Assembly: GCA_033764055.1 (NCBI GenBank)
Contig: JANRJI010000097.1
Span: 57,019 to 121,018, forward strand
DNA: 64,000 nt
Reading direction: 5' to 3'
From: Ga0077555 sp033764055
GTDB lineage: Bacteria; Pseudomonadota; Alphaproteobacteria; Rhizobiales; Hyphomicrobiaceae
Position 1 is the stretch's first letter. Every line of letters starts with the position of its first letter. Position numbers and translations under genes: made by a program. Below the pieces are notes generated by a model. That model was not told the origin of the DNA. It made no database searches and saw nothing but the letters and a program-made list of their open reading frames with translations. Positions 49,484 through 58,372 of the stretch are shown in pieces.

Positions 49484-50551
49484 ATGTTCCCGCGTCGCAG
49501 AACCCGTGAGGAGTCCACCGTGACGGCGATCACTGATCTCGAAATCTTTGCACGGGTAGCGCGAACCGGCAACATGTCCGCGGCGGGACGCGAGATGGGA
49601 CTGTCGCCTGCGGTCGTGTCGAAGCGGGTCAGCCTGCTGGAGGACCGTCTCAACACACGGCTCTTCCAGCGCACGACGCGCCAGCTCACTCTGACCGAGA
49701 CAGGCGAGGGCTACTTCCGGCGCGTCGTCGACATCCTCAACCTGATCGAGGAGGCGGAGAACTTCGTCAATCGGCGCAACACCACGCCGCGCGGTCTGCT
49801 CAAGGTCACCGCGCCGACGTCGTTCAGCCGGCTGCACATCGCTCCGTACTTGCCGGCCTTTCTCAAGAAGTTTCCGGAGATCGAGCTCGAGTTTCACCTG
49901 ACCGACAACTTCGTCGACATCATCCGCGAGGGCTTCGACGTCGCCATCCGGATCGGCGAGCTGCAGGACAGCTCGCTCGTGCAACGCAAGCTCGCCGCCG
50001 ACACCCGCGTCATCTGCGCCAGCCCGAGCTATCTCGCGGGCACCGAGCTCGGTGCGCCCAAGTCCCTGGCCGACCTTGACTTCCACAACTGTCTCTCGGC
50101 CGGTGCGCAGGACTACTGGCGGCTCGAGGGCGCCGACGGCCAGCACCAGTTGCGCGTCAAAGGCAACATCCGCTCGAATTCGTTCGAATTCATGCGGGAA
50201 GCCCTGCTGGCCGGCCTCGGTCTCGGGCTGCGGTCGATCTGGGATGTGGGCCCGGAGCTGCGGCGGGGGGCGCTCGAAGTGGTGCTGCCGGAGTATCGCG
50301 GCTCGTCGAATGTCGCGATCTATGCCGTCTATCCGTGCCGGGATTTCATGCCCGAGAAGGTGAACGTGTTCATCGAGTACCTCGCGGCGCTCTATGGGCC
50401 GGAGCCCTACTGGAACGAAGGTCTGGATCTGGCGGCACTGCTGGGCTCGGCCCAGCCCAAGGCCACAGGTCGCAAGGCGGCTTCGACCGCCACCGGAGGC
50501 GGCGAGATCGCCGCTGCGGCGCGGGCCCTCGGTGCGATGGCATCGCGCTGA
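49484..50551 (+). CDS. LysR-family transcriptional regulator
   Basis: A LysR regulator of about 355 residues. The winged-helix domain contains LEIFARVARTGNMSAAGREM, then LSPAVVSKRVSLLEDRLNTRLF, a textbook LysR helix-turn-helix. The effector domain runs from about 100 to 310. After about 320 there is an unusual Ala/Thr-rich tail of some 40 residues. ATG 49484 has GGAG nine bases upstream; GTG 49520 with GAGGAG six bases upstream would remove 12 residues and is equally good. Divergent from glcD with about 250 bp between, it is a plausible glycolate-responsive regulator. Confidence 0.9.
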   Translation: MFPRRRTREESTVTAITDLEIFARVARTGNMSAAGREMGLSPAVVSKRVSLLEDRLNTRLFQRTTRQLTLTETGEGYFRRVVDILNLIEEAENFVNRRNTTPRGLLKVTAPTSFSRLHIAPYLPAFLKKFPEIELEFHLTDNFVDIIREGFDVAIRIGELQDSSLVQRKLAADTRVICASPSYLAGTELGAPKSLADLDFHNCLSAGAQDYWRLEGADGQHQLRVKGNIRSNSFEFMREALLAGLGLGLRSIWDVGPELRRGALEVVLPEYRGSSNVAIYAVYPCRDFMPEKVNVFIEYLAALYGPEPYWNEGLDLAALLGSAQPKATGRKAASTATGGGEIAAAARALGAMASR

Positions 50552-50562
50552 GCGCGATCGCC

Positions 50563-51801
50563 TCAGGCGCGACGCAACACCGCCACGGCCTCGAGATGGG
50601 CCGTATAGAGGAACTGGTCCACGGAGGTGGCGGCCTCGAGCTTGTAGCCGCCGTCGACCAGCGTCCGCAGGTCGCGAGCCAGCGTCGCCGGATTGCAGGA
50701 CACCATCACGACCGTGGCGACCTTCGAACCGGCCAGCGCTTCCGACTGAGCCTTAGCCCCTGCACGCGGCGGATCGACGACGACGGCGTCGAACCGGTCG
50801 AGCTCACGCGGCGACAAGGGATCGCGAAAGAGATCGCGCACCAGCGTCTCCACTGGCTTCAGGCCCGAAGCGTGACGCACGGCCTTTGCCAGCGCGTCGA
50901 GCAGTTGCCGGTCGCTGTCGATGGCGACCACGCGGGCGCGCCGCGCCATGGGTAGCGTGATCGTGCCGAGGCCCGCAAAAAGGTCCGCGACACACTTGGC
51001 CTTTCCGAGCGCATGCGCCACGAGATCGGCGAAGATCGCCTCGGTGGCGCGGGCAGCCTGCAGAAAGGCGCCGGGCGGGGGCGTGACCGGCACGCCATCC
51101 ATCGTTACCAGAGGCTGAGCGACCTGAAACGCAGGCGCGCCGTCGATGGCCAGCCGGACGACGCCCGCGGCGTTCGCCGCGGCCGCCAGTCCCGGATCGG
51201 CGCGGCGGGGCTTTCGCCTGGGCTCGGTGCTCACCGAGACGTCGAGGCCATTGTCGGCGGCAAGCACCCCGAGGCGCACCTCGCCCGCTGCGGAGCAGAG
51301 CCGCGCCGCCAGGTCCGTCAGCGCAGGCAAGGCCCGGACGATGGCCGGCACCAGCACGACGCAGGCTTGGATCGGCTCGATGACATGGCTCCGCGCGGCG
51401 TGGAAGCCGAGACGCATCTTGCCGTGCTGAAAGCGGCCGGTGAAGGTTGCGCGCCGCCGCGTGGCCTCGCCGACAGTGAGCATCGCTGCTTGTCCGCTGG
51501 CGAGTCCGTGCTGGGCGAGCGCGGCAGACAGGAGCTCGCTCTTCCAACGCTGGTAGAGTTCTCCCGACATGTGCTGGACGCCGCAACCGCCACACGAGGG
51601 GAAGTGGGGGCAGAGCGGCCGAGAGCGCCGGTCCGGGCTCCGCGGCCCGTCGAGCACGGGGCTGCCGTCGCCGACGATATGGTAGCTTTCACCCGGCAAC
51701 GCGTGCGGGACGTGGAGCAACCCCGACGAGGTCTCGGCAATGCCGTCGCCCTGGCTGCCGATGCGTGAGATCGTCAGGCGCGATGGCACCTCACCCGACA
51801 T
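50563..51801 (-). CDS. 23S rRNA (uracil-5-)-methyltransferase, RlmD/TrmA family
   Basis: A SAM-dependent RNA m5U methyltransferase of 412 residues. A TRAM-like N-terminus (about 1-55) is followed by an iron-sulfur cysteine cluster (CPHFPSCGGCGVQH, about 65-78, with a further Cys near 145). The SAM-binding motif is VADLFAGLGTITLP, then VVVDPPRAGA, and the catalytic cysteine is in VSCNPATLARDL near residue 370. Whether it modifies U1939 (RlmD), U747 (RlmC) or tRNA U54 (TrmA) cannot be decided. Its start overlaps the end of tlyA by 11 bp, so the pair is coupled. LysR ends 11 bp away on the opposite strand. Confidence 0.9.
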   Translation of the reverse strand: MSGEVPSRLTISRIGSQGDGIAETSSGLLHVPHALPGESYHIVGDGSPVLDGPRSPDRRSRPLCPHFPSCGGCGVQHMSGELYQRWKSELLSAALAQHGLASGQAAMLTVGEATRRRATFTGRFQHGKMRLGFHAARSHVIEPIQACVVLVPAIVRALPALTDLAARLCSAAGEVRLGVLAADNGLDVSVSTEPRRKPRRADPGLAAAANAAGVVRLAIDGAPAFQVAQPLVTMDGVPVTPPPGAFLQAARATEAIFADLVAHALGKAKCVADLFAGLGTITLPMARRARVVAIDSDRQLLDALAKAVRHASGLKPVETLVRDLFRDPLSPRELDRFDAVVVDPPRAGAKAQSEALAGSKVATVVMVSCNPATLARDLRTLVDGGYKLEAATSVDQFLYTAHLEAVAVLRRA

Positions 51802-52543
51802 GACGGGCTCCGATCAGAAACTCGGTGTTCCCGTCACCACCGAGGATCGGCGAGGTCTCCCATCCGATCACGCGCCACTGGGGTAGGCTGCCGAGCCAGG
51901 CCCGCACGCCCTCCACGGCTGCGGCATGCACGGTTGCATCACGCACGACGCCATGGCGGGGGACGAGGCCCGGCGCCGCCTCGAACTGCGGTTTCACAAG
52001 CGCAACGAGCCACGCGCCCGGTGCCGCGAGCGCAAGGCTCGCCGGAAGGACCTTGGCGAGGGAAATGAAGCTGACGTCCGCCACGACGGCACCCAAAGGC
52101 TCCGGAACGAGAGCGGCGGTGAGCGTGCGGGCGTCGGTCGCTTCGAGGGAGATCACGCGCGCGTCGGCGGCGAGCCGGGGGTGGAGCTGTCCACGGCCAT
52201 TGTCCACCGCGTACACCCGACGCGCGCCTGCCGCCAGGAGCGTCTCCGTGAAGCCGCCGGTCGAGGCGCCGACGTCAAGACCGACGATACCGTCACAAGC
52301 CAGCTTGAAATGCAGCAGCGCGTGGCGAAGCTTCAGCGCTCCGCGCGAGACGTAATCGGCGGGACCGGACGTCAAGGCGACCGCATCATCCGGTGCCACC
52401 ATCACGGCAGGCTTTGCCGCCACGTGCCCGCCGACCATGACCTCGCCCCGGAGGATGAGATCGCGCGCCCGCGCGCGCGTTGAAGCCATGCCGCGCGCGA
52501 CGAGGGCTTGGTCGAGCCGCATCCTACGCGACGAAGAAGTCAC
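51791..52543 (-). CDS. tlyA: TlyA-family rRNA (cytidine-2'-O-)-methyltransferase
   Basis: A protein of about 250 residues that combines an S4 RNA-binding domain (MRLDQALVARGMASTRARARDLILRGEV) with an FtsJ-like methyltransferase domain (GLDVGASTGGFTETLLAAGA, then VYAVDNGRGQL, and ADVSFISLAKVLP). The family 2'-O-methylates rRNA; the haemolysin name is historical. I chose GTG 52543, which has GGAG about 10 nt upstream; ATG 52522 would remove seven residues. The terminator at 52574-52607 separates it from dxs, so it is transcribed from a promoter inside or past that region, or by readthrough. It overlaps the downstream RNA methyltransferase gene. Confidence 0.9.
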   Translation of the reverse strand: MTSSSRRMRLDQALVARGMASTRARARDLILRGEVMVGGHVAAKPAVMVAPDDAVALTSGPADYVSRGALKLRHALLHFKLACDGIVGLDVGASTGGFTETLLAAGARRVYAVDNGRGQLHPRLAADARVISLEATDARTLTAALVPEPLGAVVADVSFISLAKVLPASLALAAPGAWLVALVKPQFEAAPGLVPRHGVVRDATVHAAAVEGVRAWLGSLPQWRVIGWETSPILGGDGNTEFLIGARHVG

Positions 52544-52573
52544 GAGACGCCTTCTCCAACGGCCGCGGCCTGC

Positions 52574-52607
52574 AAAAAAAATCGCCCCGACAGCAAGCTG
52601 CCGGGGC
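52574..52607 (-). terminator. Rho-independent terminator downstream of dxs
   Basis: On the minus strand an 11-bp G/C-rich stem (arms 52597-52607 and 52584-52594, with one imperfect pair) with a two-base tip is followed by GA and then a run of eight Ts (the A-run at 52574-52581 on plus). This is a textbook intrinsic terminator. It lies about 170 bp beyond the dxs stop and about 30 bp before the tlyA start. Confidence 0.85.
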
Positions 52608-52774
52608 TGAAGCCTGCGTCCGCGGGGGGATTTGGAGGCGGGCCGCAGGTACTCGGGGAACACTTGAACGAAACATAGCCTACGTCGTCCCCAGAAAGCC
52701 GTCGAGCCGTTGGCGCCAGGCGGGAAGTTGTGCACATTCGCCTGTGGATATTCTTGCCCGCGCGATGCCTGCCA

Positions 52775-54688
52775 TCAGACCTCGTTGGCCTGAACGCCGC
52801 GCCCGAGAGCCCCGAGCACGGTCTGCACGATGCCGTCGGCGTTGAGACCGGCACGGTCGTACATGCGCTCCGGCTTGTCGTGATCGATGAAGACGTCGGG
52901 CAGCACCATCGGCCGGACCTTGAGCCCACGGTCGAGGTGTCCGGCCACTGCCAGATAGTGCAGGACGTGGCTGGCGAAACCGCCAATCGAGCCTTCCTCG
53001 ATCGTGACCAGAACCTCATGCTCGCGCGCGAGGCGGTCGACGAGGCGGGTGTCGAGCGGGCGCATGAAGCGCGCGTCCGCCACTGTGGTGGACAGCCCGA
53101 ATGCGGCCAGGCGGTCTGCGGCTTTGAGGCTCTCTGCGAGCCGTGTGCCGATCGACAGGATGGCGATCGTCGAGCCCTCGCGGACAATTCGGCCTCGACC
53201 GATGTCGAGCACCTCACCCTCGGCCGGCATATCGATCCCCACGCCTTCGCCCCGCGGATACCGGAGGGCCGACGGACGATCGCCGATGGCCACCGAGGTC
53301 GCCACCATGTGTTTGAGCTCGGCCTCGTCGGCCGCTGCCATGATGACGAAGTCTGGCAGGCAGCCGAGATAGGCCATGTCGAAGGAGCCGGCGTGCGTCG
53401 GGCCGTCGGCGCCGACGAGGCCGGCACGGTCGAGAGCGAACCGAACGGGCAGCCGCTGAATGGCCACATCGTGAACGATTTGGTCGTAGGCGCGCTGGAG
53501 GAAGGTCGAGTAGATCGCGACGAACGGCTTGAAGCCCTCGGATGCAAGGCCCGCGGCGAAGGTCACGGCGTGCTGCTCGGCAATGCCGACGTCGAACGTC
53601 CGGGTCGGGAACGCTTTGCCGAAAAGGTCGAGACCGGTTCCCGAGGGCATGGCCGCCGTAATGGCGACGATCTTCGGATCCTTTCGCGCCTCGGCGATCA
53701 GGCTGTCGGCGAACACCCGCGTGTAGCTCGGGGCGTTGGCTTTGGGCTTGGCCTGCGCGCCCGTGATGACGTTGAACGTGTTCACGCCGTGGTACTTGTC
53801 GGCAGACGCCTCGGCGGGTGGGTAGCCCTTGCCCTTCTTCGTGACGACGTGCAGCAGGATCGGCCCCTTGCGCGCGTCACGCACGTTCTTCAGCACCGGC
53901 AGCAGGATATTGAGGTCGTGCCCGTCGATAGGGCCGACATAATAGAAGCCGAGCTCCTCGAACCAGGCGCCACCCTGCCAGAGGTGGCGCGTGTACTCCT
54001 CCACCCGGGCCGCGCGACGCTCCCAGTGCTTGGGCAGCATCTTGGTCAGCTGCTTCACCGACTCGCGCAGATGGAGGTATGCGCCTGACGAGGTCATGCG
54101 CGCGAGGTAGTTGGAGAGGGCGCCGACCGGCGGCGCAATCGACATGTCGTTGTCGTTGAGAATGACGACGAGCCGCTCGTTGCGAACGCCGGCGTTGTTC
54201 ATCGCCTCGTAGGCCATGCCCGCGCTCATGGCGCCGTCACCGATGACACAAATGACGTTGTTGTCGCGCCCGTCGAGATCGCGAGCGACGGCCATGCCGA
54301 GGCCGGCTGAGATCGAGGTTGACGAGTGCGCAGCGCCGAACGGATCGTACTCGCTCTCGGAACGCTTGGTGAAGCCCGATAGCCCTCCGCCCTGCCGCAG
54401 CGTACGGATGCGGCTGCGGCGCCCCGTGATGATCTTGTGAGGATAGGCCTGATGGCCGACGTCCCAGACGAGACGGTCCCGGGGCGTATCGAACACGTGA
54501 TGGATCGCAACGGTCAACTCCACGACGCCAAGTCCGGCGCCAAGGTGGCCGCCGGTCACCGACACGGCATCGATGGTTTCCTGCCGCAGCTCTTCCGCGA
54601 CCTGAATGAGGTCGCGCTCGGGCAGGCGGCGCAGGTCCTCCGGCTTTTCGATCCGATCGAGAAGGGGCGTCTTGCTGTGGGTGCTCAT
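52775..54688 (-). CDS. dxs: 1-deoxy-D-xylulose-5-phosphate synthase
   Basis: Condenses pyruvate and glyceraldehyde 3-phosphate using thiamine diphosphate, the entry step of the MEP isoprenoid pathway. The 637 residues match the family. The N-terminal part has VWDVGHQAYPHKI and GGLSGFTKRSESEYD, the ThDP-binding motif is GDGAMSAGMAYEAMNNAG, and the transketolase pyrimidine domain contains DVGIAEQHAVTFAAG. The C-terminal domain has EEGSIGGFASHV. Start ATG 54688 fits the family's PLLDRIEKPEDLR opening. It is placed between xseB and tlyA as in other Hyphomicrobiales, but an opposite-strand gene intervenes on the xseB side. A terminator follows it. Confidence 0.97.
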   Translation of the reverse strand: MSTHSKTPLLDRIEKPEDLRRLPERDLIQVAEELRQETIDAVSVTGGHLGAGLGVVELTVAIHHVFDTPRDRLVWDVGHQAYPHKIITGRRSRIRTLRQGGGLSGFTKRSESEYDPFGAAHSSTSISAGLGMAVARDLDGRDNNVICVIGDGAMSAGMAYEAMNNAGVRNERLVVILNDNDMSIAPPVGALSNYLARMTSSGAYLHLRESVKQLTKMLPKHWERRAARVEEYTRHLWQGGAWFEELGFYYVGPIDGHDLNILLPVLKNVRDARKGPILLHVVTKKGKGYPPAEASADKYHGVNTFNVITGAQAKPKANAPSYTRVFADSLIAEARKDPKIVAITAAMPSGTGLDLFGKAFPTRTFDVGIAEQHAVTFAAGLASEGFKPFVAIYSTFLQRAYDQIVHDVAIQRLPVRFALDRAGLVGADGPTHAGSFDMAYLGCLPDFVIMAAADEAELKHMVATSVAIGDRPSALRYPRGEGVGIDMPAEGEVLDIGRGRIVREGSTIAILSIGTRLAESLKAADRLAAFGLSTTVADARFMRPLDTRLVDRLAREHEVLVTIEEGSIGGFASHVLHYLAVAGHLDRGLKVRPMVLPDVFIDHDKPERMYDRAGLNADGIVQTVLGALGRGVQANEV

Positions 54689-54918
54689 ACCGTGACCGCT
54701 GCAGAAGCGTGAGGTTGCAGTCTACGCCCATCAGAGCCGTCTGCGAACCCGCAAAGACTTGTCATCAGTCGTTCATATAGGCATGGCTCGGCCGAAATCG
54801 GCCTGCAGCAATGTCGCGGCGCGCAAGTCGCACGGTCGTCAGCGCAGTTGGCTCCTTTCCGCTTGCTCGCGCGTTAAGCGAGCCGAGGCGGGACGGAGGG
54901 TGCAGCAGGAGGCCATAA

Positions 54919-55326
54919 ATGTTGGATATGTATATGAGATTGATTGCTGGAGCTGCCGTCGCTGTCGCCACGGCCGTCGCCACTGGCCCGGTCTGGGCCC
55001 ACGACGATGACGACGACGACCGGTCGCGCGCAATCTCCTACTATGGTCCGATCGTCACCTATGCCGGCCGGCCGGGATACCGCGTCTACGGCTATGGCCC
55101 GGTCTATGGCTACCGGTCGGTGGACGCGTATGGACCTGTGTACGGGTATCGGCCCGTCTACAGCTATCGGCCTGTCTACAGCTATCGGCAAGTCTATGGG
55201 TACAACGACGATTATGTCGTCGTCCGCCGCCCGAACCGGGCACTAGGCGTCTATGCGCCGCGGACGGAGCAGCCGATGTCGGAGGCGCGTCGCTACTTCC
55301 GGGCCGTGGAGCGGTCTGGCCGGTGA
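54919..55326 (+). CDS. Exported tyrosine-rich repeat protein
   Basis: I do not recognise this 135-residue protein. Start ATG 54919 follows AGGAGG at good spacing. A signal peptide (about 1-27) precedes a run of six Asp residues (29-34), and then a Tyr-rich region with 18 tyrosines between residues 41 and 99, built of six-residue units such as PVYGYR and PVYSYR. The C-terminal part (100-135) is basic and not repeated. Such low-complexity Tyr/Pro/Gly proteins are commonly surface or envelope components, sometimes oxidatively cross-linked. It sits on the opposite strand between xseB and dxs, genes that are otherwise adjacent in relatives, suggesting insertion. Function unknown. Confidence 0.78.
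   Translation: MLDMYMRLIAGAAVAVATAVATGPVWAHDDDDDDRSRAISYYGPIVTYAGRPGYRVYGYGPVYGYRSVDAYGPVYGYRPVYSYRPVYSYRQVYGYNDDYVVVRRPNRALGVYAPRTEQPMSEARRYFRAVERSGR
55084..55203 (+). repeat. Tandem 18-bp repeats encoding PVYxYR units
   Basis: The region codes for successive units ending in YGYR or YSYR. Two adjacent 18-bp copies at 55153-55170 and 55171-55188 differ at a single base; flanking copies are more diverged. The structure suggests growth by slippage or unequal exchange inside the gene. Confidence 0.75.
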
Positions 55327-55333
55327 CGGCCGG

Positions 55334-55609
55334 TCACTGAGGCTCTGGGTCGAACGGCTCGGTGGATCTCGGTGCACCGTCGGGGCCGAATGTGAGCCGC
55401 TCGACCTTGGCCTCGGCCTGCTTAAGTAGGCGGTCGCAGTGCGCCTTCAGAGCGTCACCTCGCTCATAGATGGCGATCGATTCCTCGAGCTCGACGTCGC
55501 CGCGCTCGAGACGGCCGACGATGGCCTCGAGCTCCTTGAGGGCCCTCTCGAAGCTCAGCTCGCGAATGTCCGCAAAGCGAGCCGCGGGGCGTCCAGTCGT
55601 CGTCTGCAT
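55334..55609 (-). CDS. xseB: Exodeoxyribonuclease VII small subunit
   Basis: XseB binds the large subunit XseA to form the single-strand-specific exonuclease VII. The 91 residues include the family core FERALKELEAIVGRLERGDV and the continuing ELEESIAIYERGDALKAHC, an antiparallel helical hairpin. The C-terminal tail is acidic and Pro-rich. ATG 55609 gives a slightly extended N-terminus (TTGRPAARFADIRE), common in alphaproteobacteria. It lies 121 bp downstream of the histone-deacetylase-like gene on the same strand. The large subunit gene is not in the window. Confidence 0.94.
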   Translation of the reverse strand: MQTTTGRPAARFADIRELSFERALKELEAIVGRLERGDVELEESIAIYERGDALKAHCDRLLKQAEAKVERLTFGPDGAPRSTEPFDPEPQ

Positions 55610-55730
55610 CCAAATCTCCGCTCATCTGGCGTGGTCAGCCAGGACCGTTCGATCCTCGGCCGGCTGGGATCGTCCATCTCGAACGTGCAAAGGCCCAGCA
55701 GCAGGTGTTCAGAGCCATGAGTGACACGCG

Positions 55731-56675
55731 TCAGCTGCCGGCCTCCATCAGCTCCTTGACGTGCACCGCGGCGGATCTCGCCAGCGCCGTGAGATTATAG
55801 CCGCCTTCGAGCATCGACACGAGCCGGCCGCCGGCATGACGATCCGCAAGCGCGGCGATCTTGCTCGTGACCCAGGCGTAGTCGGCCTCGACCAGCTCGA
55901 GATTGGCCAGCGGATCATCGCGGTGCGCGTCGAAGCCAGCCGATACGAGCACGATGTCCGGGCCGAAGTTCCTGACTGCCGGCAGGATGCGCGATTCGAA
56001 CGCCTCCCGAAACGGCTCGCCGCCATCGCCTGGCCGAAGCGGGGCATTGCAGATGTTGCCGACGCCGGTCTCGGACAGGCCTCCCGTGCCGGGATAGAGG
56101 GGCATCTGGTGCGTGGAAGCGAAGAACAAGTCCTTGTCGCTCCAGAAAATGTCTTGCGTCCCGTTGCCGTGATGGACGTCGAAGTCGACCACGGCGACAC
56201 GCTCCGCCCCATGCCTCGCGCGTGCGTAATGCGCGGCCACTGCAATGCTGTTGAAAAAGCAGAACCCCATCGCCCGGGCCGTCTCGGCATGATGGCCGGG
56301 TGGCCGCACCTGGCAGAAGGCATTGCGGGCTTTGCCCGCCATCACCTCGTCGACCGCGAGCAGGCCGGCGCCGACTGCGCGGATCGCCGCCTCCCAGGAG
56401 CCCGGAGACAGGACGGTATCGGCGTCCAGCCGCACCGGGTCGCCGCCGGACGTTGGCCGGGCCTCCCGGATCCAGTCGATGTAGTCCTGCGGGTGGGCGA
56501 GCGCGATCCACGTCTCCGCGTCATCGCGCAGTGGCGCCTCGCGCCGATCCAGGCCCTGGAACATCTCGTGCCCGAGCACCTTGTCGATGGCCCGCATACG
56601 ATCCGGCCGCTCCGGGTGTCCATAGCCGGTGTCGTGCGCGAGGAAGCAAGGATGCGTGATCAGCAGCGTCGACAT
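55731..56675 (-). CDS. Histone deacetylase family protein (acetylpolyamine/acuC-like amidohydrolase)
   Basis: A zinc-dependent amidohydrolase of the arginase-deacetylase fold, 314 residues. It begins LLITHPCFLAHDTGYGHPERPDR, typical of bacterial HDAC-like proteins. The active-site region has RPPGHHAETARAMGFCFFN (two His), then VVDFDVHHGNGTQD with the metal-binding Asp and His, and a later VSAGFDAHRDDPLA with the third metal Asp. A catalytic-Tyr-type glycine-rich segment EGGYNLTAL closes the core. The natural substrate (acetylated protein, polyamine or other amide) is unknown. The HDAC-like, xseB, dxs, tlyA order is conserved in related genomes as far as I recall. Confidence 0.93.
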   Translation of the reverse strand: MSTLLITHPCFLAHDTGYGHPERPDRMRAIDKVLGHEMFQGLDRREAPLRDDAETWIALAHPQDYIDWIREARPTSGGDPVRLDADTVLSPGSWEAAIRAVGAGLLAVDEVMAGKARNAFCQVRPPGHHAETARAMGFCFFNSIAVAAHYARARHGAERVAVVDFDVHHGNGTQDIFWSDKDLFFASTHQMPLYPGTGGLSETGVGNICNAPLRPGDGGEPFREAFESRILPAVRNFGPDIVLVSAGFDAHRDDPLANLELVEADYAWVTSKIAALADRHAGGRLVSMLEGGYNLTALARSAAVHVKELMEAGS

Positions 56676-56834
56676 GCGGGCCTTCCCGTGGGCTGTCGTG
56701 TGATGGTGCGTGACATTCTAGACGCATTCCCACAGCTATCGCCATTGTGATGGAGGAATCTGCAACACGTGAATTGACTAATTTTTCTTCCGTCACACAT
56801 TTTGCTCCATAGTTGATTTAGCGGGTGAGCTGCC
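56676..56834. promoter_or_regulatory. A/T-rich divergent promoter region
   Basis: This 159-bp gap separates two divergent genes and is strikingly A/T-rich for the window: 56761-56820 has 21 G/C of 60. TTGACT at 56774-56779 is a candidate -35 hexamer for the plus-strand gene, with ACATTT at 17-bp spacing as a weak -10. No operator repeat was recognised. Promoter assignment is tentative. Confidence 0.4.
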
Positions 56835-57254
56835 ATGCATATTCGTTCAAGGAAGACGTCGGGTTGGGCTGCGGTCGTCGGGTTCGGTGCCCTGGCGCTC
56901 GCGGGCGTGTCCTCGCTCGAGGCCAGCGGCGAGACTGTCAGTCTCGAAGGCTCGTGGAGCGGCGGCGGGCAGATCGTCTTTCCCTCCGGCGAGTCGGAGC
57001 GCGCGCGCTGTCGAGCCAGCTTCCGCAGGCAGGGTGGCGATAGCTTCGGGATGAGCGCGACATGCGCCACGGCGTCGGCGCGCGTCCAGCAGAGCGCCGA
57101 GGTGACGCGGGTCTCCGGCAACCGCTTCCGCGGCGAGTTCTTCAACCAGGAATATGGTATCTCGGGCTCCATCCGCATCACCGTGCAGGGCAACAGTCTG
57201 AATGCCTCGCTCAGCGGCGGCGGAGGCTCGGCCCAGTTCAGCCTCAGTCGCTGA
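56835..57254 (+). CDS. Small exported protein of unknown function
   Basis: I do not recognise this 139-residue protein. A signal peptide covers about 1-33 (basic start, hydrophobic core, ending SSLEASGE). The mature part looks like a small beta-sheet domain: LEGSWSGGGQIVFPSG, RCRASFRRQGG, GMSATCATASARV, a FRGEFFNQEYGISGSIRI stretch, and a Gly/Ser-rich end. Two cysteines at the positions of ERARCRAS and SATCAT could form a disulfide. It is preceded by an A/T-rich region likely to hold a promoter. The stop is 13 bp from the convergent Gfo/Idh/MocA gene. Confidence 0.7.
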   Translation: MHIRSRKTSGWAAVVGFGALALAGVSSLEASGETVSLEGSWSGGGQIVFPSGESERARCRASFRRQGGDSFGMSATCATASARVQQSAEVTRVSGNRFRGEFFNQEYGISGSIRITVQGNSLNASLSGGGGSAQFSLSR

Positions 57255-57267
57255 CGTGACGGCCGGC

Positions 57268-58299
57268 TCAGCCGGCGACCCGTGTCGTCACGCCACTCGC
57301 GCCGGCAGTCAGCAATGCATCGATCAATCGGTGCACGCGAAGGCCCTCGCGGCCAGTGACCCGCGGATTCCCCCGTTTATCGACGGCGGCGAGAAAGTCG
57401 GCCCAGGCCGCGCGGTGGTAATCGTGCGGGAACGCCATCGGATCGGCACCAGTACCGCCAGCCGAGCCGTCTGGGTGCAAATCCTCCCGCGTGCCGTCCG
57501 CGCAGGTTACGCTGAGCGAGGTGCCGCCCAGCGATGCCGAACCTTTGGTGCCGGCGATGTCGATGCGCTCGGGGAAGCCTGGGTAGGCGGCCGTTGTCGC
57601 TTCAATGACGCCGATGGCGCCCGAGGCAAAGCGGACGCCGGCAGCGACCATGTCCTCGGTTTCCATGCGATGCACCTCAGAGGTCGTGACGAAACCACGC
57701 ACCTCGGAGACCGGACCCACGAGCGCGAGCATCAGGTCCAGCGTATGGATGGCCTGCGTCATCAGCACGCCGCCGCCGTCACGGGCATACGTACCCCGTC
57801 CCGGCTCGTCGTAATAGCTCTGCGGCCGCCACAGGCGGATGCTGGTCGAGCAGTTGACGATCCTCCCGAGCCGACCCTCGACGAGTATCGCCCGCAGACG
57901 CTCGCCCGCCGGTCGGAACCGGTGCTGCAGCATGACTGCCAGCGTCACGCCCGCCCGCTCTGCCGTCGTCACCAGCGCTTCGGCACGGGCGGTGCTGATC
58001 TCGAGGGGCTTCTCGAGAAGAATGTGCTTTCCCGCCGATGCCGCGCGACGAACCAGATCGAGGTGGGTGTCCGGTGGCGTCAGGATGCCGACCGAGGTGA
58101 TCGCGGGGTCCGCCAGCACGGCATCGAGATCGCCCGTGGTCGGGAACGGGAAGGTTGCGGCGAAGCGAGCCCGGCGGGCGGCGCTGGGGGCCATGGCGGC
58201 GACCACCTCGCAGCGGCCCTCTCGCGCCAGGTCGAGCAGAGCCCGGGCATGGGGTGTCACCGCCATCCCGAGCCCGATGAGGGCGAGCCGGTGTCCCAT
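57268..58299 (-). CDS. Gfo/Idh/MocA family oxidoreductase
   Basis: An NAD(P)-dependent sugar or cyclitol dehydrogenase of 343 residues. The N-terminal Rossmann fold begins RLALIGLGMAVTPHA and includes VGILTPPDTHLDLV, with the signature HILLEKPLEISTARAE holding the EKP motif. The C-terminal domain contains DGGGVLMTQAIHTLDLML, with the catalytic His in QAIHTLD. Substrate unknown. Start ATG 58299 aligns with the family start. The aldo/keto reductase gene ends 74 bp upstream on the same strand, and the two could share a carbohydrate pathway. Confidence 0.9.
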   Translation of the reverse strand: MGHRLALIGLGMAVTPHARALLDLAREGRCEVVAAMAPSAARRARFAATFPFPTTGDLDAVLADPAITSVGILTPPDTHLDLVRRAASAGKHILLEKPLEISTARAEALVTTAERAGVTLAVMLQHRFRPAGERLRAILVEGRLGRIVNCSTSIRLWRPQSYYDEPGRGTYARDGGGVLMTQAIHTLDLMLALVGPVSEVRGFVTTSEVHRMETEDMVAAGVRFASGAIGVIEATTAAYPGFPERIDIAGTKGSASLGGTSLSVTCADGTREDLHPDGSAGGTGADPMAFPHDYHRAAWADFLAAVDKRGNPRVTGREGLRVHRLIDALLTAGASGVTTRVAG

Positions 58300-58372
58300 G
58301 GGGCTGTCCTGCTGCTGTCGGCTCGCGCCGGCTTCTCTTCAGGGCGTGGGTTGCTCTCCCCCGCCGGGCCTG

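Noticed and set aside
49237..49689. Extension of glcD upstream to 49689
   Set aside because: This part overlaps the divergent LysR gene and its promoter and has no similarity to GlcD N-termini.
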